Shown here piece after piece: positions 15,570-22,268 of a stretch of DNA of 36,158 nucleotides. How positions within the stretch are numbered: position 1 is the stretch's first letter; each line of letters opens with the position of its first letter. The position numbers and the translations under genes are program-made. Below the pieces are notes generated by a model. The model saw nothing but the letters and a program-made list of their open reading frames with translations. It made no database searches and was not told the origin of the DNA. Origin of the DNA: Gemmatimonadota bacterium (GTDB lineage Bacteria > Gemmatimonadota > Gemmatimonadetes > Longimicrobiales > Gaopeijiaceae); assembly GCA_022563405.1 (NCBI GenBank), contig JADFNK010000020.1, positions 1-36,158 on the forward strand. Reading direction: 5' to 3'.

Positions 15570-16157
15570 CTAAGTGGTCTCGGTCTGCGAACCCATCGGA
15601 TCCGGCGGACCCAGCGCATCCGCCCCGGAAGTCCCCCCGTCGGATTCGGCCAGGATCGCGGCATTCTTCACGATTTGGCTGATCGCTTGAAGGAACAGCA
15701 GAAAAAACGACACCAGGATGACGGTCTTGATGGGATAACGCGGCAACCCACCGGGATCGGGCGATGTCTCGAGGATGGCCCAGCTGCGGACCACCGGCCC
15801 CCACGAGACCCACAACATCACCGCGCTGAAGGGAACCAGAAAAAGGACCGACCCGATCAGGTCGATCCAGGCGCGTGCGCGGCGTCCCAGGCGCGCGTAC
15901 ATCACGTCCACACGAACGTGGTAGTCGTGATTCAGCCCGTAGGCCGAGCCCATCAGGAAAATGAGGCTGAAGAGGTACCACTGGAGGTCCAGGTACACGT
16001 TGGAGCTGAGCGACAGGTTCGTGTACTGATCGGTGTAGCGAGCGAGGGCGTTGAACGCTCCGATGACCACCATGACCAGCGTGAGCCACTGGATGGCCGA
16101 GCCGATCCGGTCGTTGAGGCGGTCGATCGCGGCGGAGAGTCGCCGGAGTGACCTCAC
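15570..16157 (-). CDS. dctQ: TRAP transporter small permease
   Basis: The small four-helix subunit of a TRAP transporter, 195 residues. DLQWYLFSLIFLMGSAYGL and LNHDYHVRVDVMYARL are typical of the mannitol/2-oxo acid type, as is SPDPGGLPRYPIKTVI before the last helix. The C-terminal 25 residues are polar and variable. The start is a GTG; the GAGG eight bases upstream lies in an upstream duplicate of the start region itself (14-base tandem repeat at 16150-16177). It is only 17 bases downstream of the ArsA-like gene and may be transcribed with it. Confidence 0.93.
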   Translation of the reverse strand: MRSLRRLSAAIDRLNDRIGSAIQWLTLVMVVIGAFNALARYTDQYTNLSLSSNVYLDLQWYLFSLIFLMGSAYGLNHDYHVRVDVMYARLGRRARAWIDLIGSVLFLVPFSAVMLWVSWGPVVRSWAILETSPDPGGLPRYPIKTVILVSFFLLFLQAISQIVKNAAILAESDGGTSGADALGPPDPMGSQTETT

Positions 16158-16177
16158 GGCCTGGACCTCACGGCCTA
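16150..16177. repeat. 14-base tandem duplication at the dctQ start
   Basis: GACCTCACGGCCT(G/A) occurs twice in tandem (16150-16163 and 16164-16177). On the minus strand the upstream copy turns the duplicated GTGAGG into the Shine-Dalgarno sequence of the second copy's GTG start. Confidence 0.65.
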
Positions 16178-17194
16178 AACGGGTGCGAAGCTGTCACCCA
16201 GCTGCCGTCGGATGGCCTTGCCGATCTCGCGCAGCGTTTCCACGCCGTGCACGTCATGCGGAAGAAGGTGCAGGTAAATCCGCTGGAGCCCGGAGAAAGT
16301 CTCGTCGATCTCCTTCCTGTACCCGTCCTCCTGAAGCCGGCGCTTCCGGAGGAAATCACCGTCGGCGTCGGGAGGAAGCAACCGGTTCACGATCATCCCC
16401 GCCACCGGCACGTTGAACTTCTTCAGCAGGTCGAGCGTCTTCTCGGTCTCGAGAATCGGTAGCCGCTCCGCGGTGAGCACGAGCAGGAACGCCGTAACAG
16501 CCGGGTCGGTCAGGAGTTCCCGCGTCCGATGGAATTTGCGGCGCCGGGTCAGCAGAATATCCCGGATTCGACCGTCGCGGCTGTCGTCCGGCTCCTCCTT
16601 CGACCCACCGATCATCCCGAACTCGTCCTCCCTCGAGTGATCGCGGCCGAACACCTTGAGCAGCTCTCCCAGTTTTCGTGACCGATCCTGATGGCCGAGC
16701 ATTCCGTCGCTCCAGGCTCCCAGCACCTCGGGCAAGGAGAGGAGGCGGATGGTGTGGCCGGAAGGGGCCGTATCGAAAATCAGCAAATCGAAGCGGCTCC
16801 TCGCCTCCGCCATCAAATCGGCCATACGCTCGAGCAGCGCTGCCTCCATCGTGCCCGGGGAATGGCGAGCGAGCTCGAGCTGCCGGTCGACCTCCTTGTA
16901 CATCTTGGGGGCGACCAGAGATTTCATGCTCATCTTGACCGTCGCGATGTGGCTCTCGGCTACGGCCTCCGGGTCGATCTCCAGACCCGAAAGGTTGGGG
17001 CCAAGGGAAGTCTCCTCGTTTCCGATCCGTGTATCGAAAACGTCGCCGAGCGAGTGCGCGGGGTCCGTCGAGACGAGCAGCGTGGTGCGGCCCGACTCGG
17101 CCGCCATCAGCCCGAGGGCACCGGCCGTGGTGGTCTTCCCGACACCACCCTTCCCACCCACGAAGATGATGCGCCTGTCGAAGAGCTTGTCCAC
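16175..17194 (-). CDS. ArsA/Get3-family ATPase
   Basis: A 339-residue P-loop ATPase. The deviant Walker A is GGKGGVGKTT (13-22) with the signature Lys; switch I is TDPAHSLGDVF (43-53) and the Walker B/switch II region is FDTAPSGHT (140-148). It has one ATPase domain, as in Get3 and single-domain bacterial ArsA homologues. No arsenite-binding cysteine cluster is apparent and no arsB or arsR lies nearby, so an arsenite pump role is unlikely. It follows the small Cys-Cys-ending gene and cstA, suggesting a chaperone or assembly job for that transporter. The start is GTG with AGGAG 12 bases upstream, a long spacing. Confidence 0.9.
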   Translation of the reverse strand: MDKLFDRRIIFVGGKGGVGKTTTAGALGLMAAESGRTTLLVSTDPAHSLGDVFDTRIGNEETSLGPNLSGLEIDPEAVAESHIATVKMSMKSLVAPKMYKEVDRQLELARHSPGTMEAALLERMADLMAEARSRFDLLIFDTAPSGHTIRLLSLPEVLGAWSDGMLGHQDRSRKLGELLKVFGRDHSREDEFGMIGGSKEEPDDSRDGRIRDILLTRRRKFHRTRELLTDPAVTAFLLVLTAERLPILETEKTLDLLKKFNVPVAGMIVNRLLPPDADGDFLRKRRLQEDGYRKEIDETFSGLQRIYLHLLPHDVHGVETLREIGKAIRRQLGDSFAPV

Positions 17195-17265
17195 GGTCTG
17201 CTATGACTCCTGCGCGATGGGCGCCTACCGCCCCTGCCCGGCGCCCGAGCCCGCGCGGAGGACCC

Positions 17266-17544
17266 TCAACAACATCTGAAGTCGTCGAGAGGGGAATGCT
17301 CCATGCCCGCTCGTTTATGCCACTCGTGGAACTTCTCCAGCATGATCGGCTGCAACTCGAGCGTGTAATACGTGGCGGGGTTCGGGACCCCCATCATCTC
17401 CGAGAAGATGAGCAGCATGAAGAGATCGTCCTGCTCGCGCTTCGCACGCGCGACCATGCCGCGGTAGGGCGCGTTGTAGGCCTCCGAAGCCCAATACGCA
17501 ACCCAGCGGACTTTCTTCTTGATGTCGGCCCATGTGATTCTCAT
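17266..17544 (-). CDS. Small CC-ending protein (cory-CC-star type)
   Basis: A 92-residue soluble protein with no signal or membrane helix. It starts MRITWADIKKKVRWVAYW, contains YNAPYRGMVARAKREQDDLF and FSEMMGVPNPATYYTLELQP, and ends SPLDDFRCC directly before the stop. This fits the family annotated as cory-CC-star, named for the terminal Cys-Cys; I recall the name but cannot check it. The terminal CC invites a metal or redox role. It lies between cstA (53 bases upstream) and the ArsA-like ATPase (71 bases downstream). The CstA partner YbdD/YjiX also ends in Cys-Cys, though the bodies of the two proteins do not look alike. The ATG follows AAGGA at good spacing. Confidence 0.75.
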   Translation of the reverse strand: MRITWADIKKKVRWVAYWASEAYNAPYRGMVARAKREQDDLFMLLIFSEMMGVPNPATYYTLELQPIMLEKFHEWHKRAGMEHSPLDDFRCC

Positions 17545-17597
17545 TCAGCCGGTCCTTCCCGTTCAGCTCGAGCTTCTAGCCAGCCGCCCTTCTTCGC

Positions 17598-19277
17598 TCA
17601 ACCCGGCGAAGCCGCAGCCGCCTTCTTCTCCCGCGTAAAGGCCGACCACGACTCGAGGATGACGAAGGTCGCCAGGATGATCACCACGACATCTAGCGCC
17701 ATCAGCACATAACTGCCGCTGGTGAACAGATCCCACAGCTGATAGACCGCGGCGGCAAAGGACATAGTCGTCACAAACACCATGGGCACGAGGGTAAAGA
17801 TGTACCGTCGCTTGAGCTTGACCAACATGACGCTGATTACCAGTAGTGTCAGGCCCGCCAACAACTGGTTGGTGGTGCCGAAGAGAGGCCAGATTTCCAT
17901 GCCGCCCTGACCGCTGGTACCACCCGCACCGAACGCCAGCGCGAGGCACGCCCCCACCGCCGCGAACGTCGCGACATATCCGTTCTGCAACACAGGGATC
18001 TTGTAGATGGTGCCCCATTCCTGGATGATGTAACGCTGGAGGCGCACCCCCGCGTCCATCGTGGTTCCGGCGAATAGAACAGCCATGACCGCGAGTAGCG
18101 TGGCCGCGAATTCTCTCGACAGCGGCGTTCCGTCTTGGACGATTTGTGACCCGCCGGCGACGAACGTGGAGATGCCGATCGTGCCGCCGAACTCCGAGTA
18201 CACCGTCTGCCACTCGCCGAGCGAAGCGAAGCCGGCGCTGACGGCGATGATCGTGACGAGGGCAAGAAGTCCCTCACCGGACGAACCCAGATAACCCACG
18301 AAGCGGGCGTCTGTCTCCTTATTCAGCTGCTTGGACGTCGTTCCGGAAGCCACCAGACCATGGAAACCGGAAAGAGCCCCGCACGCGATCGTCACGAAGA
18401 GCAGAGGCAACAAGGGGGGCGTTCCCTCGGGAACGACCGTGTTGTACATCGGTGCGACCATCGTGGGGTTTGCAATGAACACCGCGCCGAACAACAGGCC
18501 CAGCCCGATGATGAGCTGAATGCCGTTGATGTAGTCTCTCGGCTGAAGCAGTAACCAGACCGGAAGCAGCGAGGCGACCGTGGCATAGACGAAAAGAATT
18601 ATGATCCACTGCGGAGCGGCTCCGAGACCCATGAAAGTCTCTGGTAGCGAGACCGGAACCTGGTCTCCCAAGTAGATCACCGCATAGAGGATGATGGTGC
18701 CAATGATCGTGGGCCACAGGATCGGGACCTTCACCTTGTAGATCAGGACGCCGATCACCACAGCCACGACGATCGCGCTCCAGGCCGGAATCACGCTGCT
18801 CGGCGTCGCCACGAAGGCGTTGGAGATCGAGACGGCAAACACCGCGTTGACCATCATCAAGAGAAAGAAGATCACGATCATAAAAAGTGTGCGCGCACGG
18901 AGACTGACCACATCGCCGGTGAGCGATCCGACGGACCTGCCCTGGTTACGGACGCTCGCCCAGATCGCACCGAAGTCGTGCACGCCGGCGAAGAAGATCG
19001 TGCCGCCGATCACCCAGATGAACGCAGGCACCCATCCCCAGATGACGGCGATGGCCGGTCCGATGATGGGCGCGGCACCGGCTACGGCCGTGAAGTGGTG
19101 GCCCCACAGCACGATCCTGTTGGTGGGAATAAAGTCGATGTCGTCCCGCAACGTGTGGGCCGGCGTCTCGAAGTTCGGATCGAGCTGATAGATCTTCTCG
19201 GCGATGAACTTCGAGTAGAAAAAATAGCCGGCAGCAATAAGGATCATGCCGATCAGTGCTGGAACGATTGCGCTCAT
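17598..19277 (-). CDS. cstA: CstA-family peptide/pyruvate transporter
   Basis: A carbon starvation protein A family transporter of 559 residues with about 15 helices. The signature GHHFTAVAGAAPIIGP (59-74) is exact. PAFIWVIGGTIFFAGVHDF, GFHGLVASGTTSKQL and LFGTTNQLLAGLTL are also typical. E. coli relatives (CstA, BtsT) take up peptides or pyruvate during carbon limitation and are about 700 residues; shorter forms like this one are common elsewhere. It is first in a run of five minus-strand genes. The ribosome binding site is weak. Confidence 0.94.
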   Translation of the reverse strand: MSAIVPALIGMILIAAGYFFYSKFIAEKIYQLDPNFETPAHTLRDDIDFIPTNRIVLWGHHFTAVAGAAPIIGPAIAVIWGWVPAFIWVIGGTIFFAGVHDFGAIWASVRNQGRSVGSLTGDVVSLRARTLFMIVIFFLLMMVNAVFAVSISNAFVATPSSVIPAWSAIVVAVVIGVLIYKVKVPILWPTIIGTIILYAVIYLGDQVPVSLPETFMGLGAAPQWIIILFVYATVASLLPVWLLLQPRDYINGIQLIIGLGLLFGAVFIANPTMVAPMYNTVVPEGTPPLLPLLFVTIACGALSGFHGLVASGTTSKQLNKETDARFVGYLGSSGEGLLALVTIIAVSAGFASLGEWQTVYSEFGGTIGISTFVAGGSQIVQDGTPLSREFAATLLAVMAVLFAGTTMDAGVRLQRYIIQEWGTIYKIPVLQNGYVATFAAVGACLALAFGAGGTSGQGGMEIWPLFGTTNQLLAGLTLLVISVMLVKLKRRYIFTLVPMVFVTTMSFAAAVYQLWDLFTSGSYVLMALDVVVIILATFVILESWSAFTREKKAAAASPG

Positions 19278-19387
19278 GGTTCAACCAGGATCAAAGGTGG
19301 ACTCGGAACGCGCCAACCAAACGGCAGCCCCGAACTCGGTCACCCGCAGACAACCGGGCGCCAATGTACGGGAAAAAGTCGCTCCCG

Positions 19388-20290
19388 TCAGCCCTGCGTG
19401 TGAAGAAAGTCGGTAAAGCCGGCGTCGTAATCGGAAAGACCGTTCTGCCCGGTCATCTTCATACGCTCCTCCATGATCGGCTTCATGACCGTCCACACGG
19501 CCTTTTCATAGGCCGAGGGCGGAGGCCGGATCGCGTGGAAGTCCTTCGCCAGCTCCTCGCGCAGACGCGACTCGTCCACGAGCTCGTGATAGCGGTCGAG
19601 GTCTCCATCGGCCAAGACCCGCAGGTTGCGGTGCAGGCGTTCGGCGCGAGCGGACTGCACCAGGACGGGGTCGTCCGAGGTGCTGAGTGCCAGGTAGGCG
19701 ATGGCCTGCGCCTGGAGCTCCTTGTAGTAGCCTTTTCTGTGGCAGAACTCGTGCGTAATGATATGCGGCTCGAAGATGCCGCAGTCCCGGAAGATCGTGA
19801 CGTCACCGGAGAGAATGTCGCAAGCACCCAGCGCGAAAGGGAAAAGGATCTTGGCGAGAGCAACGCTGCGGACTTGGTCGCTCGTCTCGACACGTTGACC
19901 CGTGATGGAGGCGATGTAGGTCGTGAGTTGCTCGTTCACGACCTTGGCCAACTCTTCCCGCGATAGCTCCAACGGCTGGTAGTCCCGGTTCATCACGGCG
20001 ACCAGATCCTTGACCTCTTCCTGCCGCTCCTCTTCGGTCATCGCCTCGAGATTCGACGTGTCCTGACCGAAGGCCTCCTCGAAGTCGATCGGGCGGGCCT
20101 CCTTCCGGGCAAGCCAGTCGCTCAGCGCGCTCCCTGCGTACGCCCCCAGGGCGAGGGCTTGCACGATACGCCCAGGCACACTGGCTCGGAACAGCAAACG
20201 CGACGCCAACGGCGCCAGCATGAACACGTCGGCCAGCGGGAGCGGTGAATACGTCGCTTTGTTGGGAATTTCTACGCGATCTACGGTCAC
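19388..20290 (-). CDS. Putative membrane metallopeptidase, DUF3810-like
   Basis: A 300-residue protein. The N-terminal 55 residues contain a hydrophobic stretch (FMLAPLASRLLF, then VQALALGAYAG), probably membrane-associated. The central motif HEFCHRKGYYKELQAQAIAYLA (start at 180) has zinc ligands H180 and H184 with E181, and E191 as a likely third ligand. The pattern HExxH-x-x-G-Y-x-K-E is that of DUF3810 zinc peptidase-like proteins. The substrate is unknown. The start is GTG after AGGGAAGG. It is divergent from the DUF1207 gene. Confidence 0.6.
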   Translation of the reverse strand: MTVDRVEIPNKATYSPLPLADVFMLAPLASRLLFRASVPGRIVQALALGAYAGSALSDWLARKEARPIDFEEAFGQDTSNLEAMTEEERQEEVKDLVAVMNRDYQPLELSREELAKVVNEQLTTYIASITGQRVETSDQVRSVALAKILFPFALGACDILSGDVTIFRDCGIFEPHIITHEFCHRKGYYKELQAQAIAYLALSTSDDPVLVQSARAERLHRNLRVLADGDLDRYHELVDESRLREELAKDFHAIRPPPSAYEKAVWTVMKPIMEERMKMTGQNGLSDYDAGFTDFLHTQG

Positions 20291-20420
20291 ACTTACCTTC
20301 CCTCTTGATTCCGGTCATCACCTTCGAACGTTACGTATGCCACGTCCTGAAGCTTCTCGTACCACTCCCGGCCGCCGTAGGTCCCAAGGGAAGGTTGTTG
20401 AAGGAATACAGTGGGCCGAG

Positions 20421-20448
20421 TTGCGGAGCAGTGCGCCGACGGTACAAT
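20421..20448 (+). promoter_or_regulatory. Promoter of the DUF1207 gene, probably leaderless
   Basis: TTGCGG (20421-20426) and TACAAT (20443-20448) are separated by 16 bases. The -10 box ends eight bases before the ATG at 20457, so transcription would begin at or within about two bases of the start codon. No ribosome binding site is present, which fits a leaderless mRNA. Confidence 0.5.
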
Positions 20449-20456
20449 GGTTCGAA

Positions 20457-21347
20457 ATGCTGTGGATCACCTTCGCCCTACTCCTCGTTCCCGGCGTCGG
20501 CCTGGCCCAGAGTGGAGACCGCGACGCCTGGTTTCCGGACGCGGAATATTTCTCCCGGCCGGCCGCTTCGGTCCGTGAGCCGACGTTCGGGCTGGGACTC
20601 CTGTGGAGCAGGGTATTCCGAGATCGGGCCGACCCCGCCGAACGCCCACCGTTCGACCTCCAGGGCGGAAACGGGCTCGAGACCGACCTCCAGGGTGAGG
20701 CCGCGTTAGGTGGCAACGTCCGGATCTGGCAGCCGGCACAATGGGCCGACGGCGGGCTCACGCTGGGAATCCAGGCGGGTGTCTTCGGCCGCTTTCGCCT
20801 CGAGGTTACGGGCAACGACCTCGTGGCCTCGGACTGGATCGTGGCTCTCCCGGCGGAGATCGCGCGGGGGCCTTGGTCCGGGCGTCTACGCCTTCAGCAC
20901 TGGAGCGCTCACGTGGGCGACGAGCTGATCGAGGCGGGTGTGGAACGTGTCGACTTTACGACCGAGACGCTGGAAGCCCTGGTGGCCTATGGGTCCGACG
21001 AATTTCGGGTTTACGGAGGAGGAAGCCTGGTCGTACGTTCGAGCCTCGAGAACGAGGTTCAGTTGGGCTCGGGATTCTCCGACGACGTGCTCATCCGGTT
21101 CGGTGCCGACGGCCAAGTGCGTCCTTGGGCCCGAAACGAAGTGACGGTGGACGGGGGAATCGACTGGCAAAGCGGCGATCGCTCAGGGTGGGCGGGCCAG
21201 CTTTCCGTCCGGCTCGGCCTCACGGTGCGGGACGGTACGCATAGGGCCCGGTTGAGCGCCATCTACCACCGAGGGCCATCCCCCATGGGCCAATTCTTTC
21301 TCACGAAGGAGCAGTACTGGGGGATCGAGTTGAGTCTGGAGCCCTGA
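20457..21347 (+). CDS. DUF1207 family envelope protein
   Basis: A 296-residue exported protein with a signal peptide (MLWITFALLLVPGVGLAQSG). The mature part contains YFSRPAASVREPTFGLGLLW, typical of DUF1207, then alternating beta segments (VRIWQPAQW, GVFGRFRLEV, IVALPAEIARGPWSGRLRL). It ends with FFLTKEQYWGIELSLEP, a beta-strand end like that of outer membrane proteins. DUF1207 proteins have no known function. A longer in-frame start upstream would overlap the divergent gene and precede the signal peptide, so the internal ATG is preferred. Confidence 0.75.
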   Translation: MLWITFALLLVPGVGLAQSGDRDAWFPDAEYFSRPAASVREPTFGLGLLWSRVFRDRADPAERPPFDLQGGNGLETDLQGEAALGGNVRIWQPAQWADGGLTLGIQAGVFGRFRLEVTGNDLVASDWIVALPAEIARGPWSGRLRLQHWSAHVGDELIEAGVERVDFTTETLEALVAYGSDEFRVYGGGSLVVRSSLENEVQLGSGFSDDVLIRFGADGQVRPWARNEVTVDGGIDWQSGDRSGWAGQLSVRLGLTVRDGTHRARLSAIYHRGPSPMGQFFLTKEQYWGIELSLEP

Positions 21348-21399
21348 GCGACGTAGGTTCGTCATCAGAAGTCGTCCATCTGAGCCCTGGAGGCCGCCA

Positions 21400-22257
21400 A
21401 TGACCCACACGTTCCTCGGACTTCGGTCCCGTCCACCGCTTCTCGCGGGAGTCCTGTCGCTCCTGCTTCTGCCCCTCTCACCGACGCTCGGCCTTGCGCA
21501 GAGTCTACCCGCCGACGGGACAACGGCCACGGCCCGACTCGAAGCGTCACCACGGCACGGGGAGTGGATCAACTACGACGCCGGCGGAGGCGACCAGGTG
21601 CAGGCGTGGGTCGTCTACCCCGAGAGAAACGACCCAGCGCCGGTGGTTGTGGTCATTCACGACATTCGCGCGATGTCCGACTGGGCACGGGCGGTGGGCG
21701 ACCAGCTCGCGGCCGACGGGTTCATCGCGGTGGTGCCCGACCTCCTCTCCGGCAAGGGACCCGGGGGCGGCGGTACGGACTCCTTCACCTCCAATGAGGT
21801 CGGTCGAGCCATACGAGATCTCGACCCCGCCGAGGTCAATCGGCGCCTGAGAGCCGCGGCCGCATACGGCACTTCCCTTCCCTCCGCCACGGACCGGGTC
21901 GGCGTCGTCGGGTTCTGCTGGGGCGGTTCCACGAGCTTCGCCTTCGCGGTGGATTACGGGGATCTGGACGCGGCGGTCGTCTACTACGGCACGTCCCCAC
22001 CCACCGAAACACTCGCGAGCGTCCGGGCCCCTGTGCTCGGCCTCTACGGGGGAGTGGACAACCGCGTGAACTCGACCATCCCGGCGGCCCAAGCAGAGCT
22101 GGAGCGCCTCGGCAAACGATTCGAGGTGAACATCTACGAGGGGGCCGGACATGGCTTCCTGGGTCGCCAGAGCGGCCAGGACGGGGCCAACCAAGCCGCC
22201 TCCGAATCCGCCTGGCCGGCCACGATTTCGTTCTTCCGCGAGTTGCTGGAGCAGTAA
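21400..22257 (+). CDS. Exported dienelactone hydrolase family protein
   Basis: An alpha/beta hydrolase of 285 residues with a signal peptide ending near GLAQS. The catalytic triad of dienelactone hydrolases is visible: Cys173 in VVGFCWGGS, Asp220 in YGGVDNRV and His251 in YEGAGHGFLG. VVVIHDIRAMSDWARAVGDQ is the family's N-terminal motif, with Asp where many members have Glu. The physiological ester is unknown; periplasmic location suggests a carbon scavenging or detoxifying role. GGAGG precedes the ATG by six bases. The pabBC fusion starts 11 bases after its stop. Confidence 0.9.
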   Translation: MTHTFLGLRSRPPLLAGVLSLLLLPLSPTLGLAQSLPADGTTATARLEASPRHGEWINYDAGGGDQVQAWVVYPERNDPAPVVVVIHDIRAMSDWARAVGDQLAADGFIAVVPDLLSGKGPGGGGTDSFTSNEVGRAIRDLDPAEVNRRLRAAAAYGTSLPSATDRVGVVGFCWGGSTSFAFAVDYGDLDAAVVYYGTSPPTETLASVRAPVLGLYGGVDNRVNSTIPAAQAELERLGKRFEVNIYEGAGHGFLGRQSGQDGANQAASESAWPATISFFRELLEQ

Positions 22258-22268
22258 GCGCGGAGGGA

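Noticed and set aside
14245-16151. Long frames of 614 codons (minus) and 481 codons (plus) over dctM/dctQ
   Set aside because: Both are shadows. The dctM and dctQ frames have proper membrane helices and family motifs.
16175-17194. Arsenic resistance operon based on the ArsA-like ATPase
   Set aside because: No arsB, arsR or arsC neighbour and no obvious arsenite-binding Cys cluster. Context points to the CstA module instead.
17263-17268. Possible selenocysteine at the TGA after the terminal Cys-Cys of the small CC protein
   Set aside because: The sequence after the TGA does not look like protein and no SECIS-like hairpin was seen, so it is read as a normal stop.
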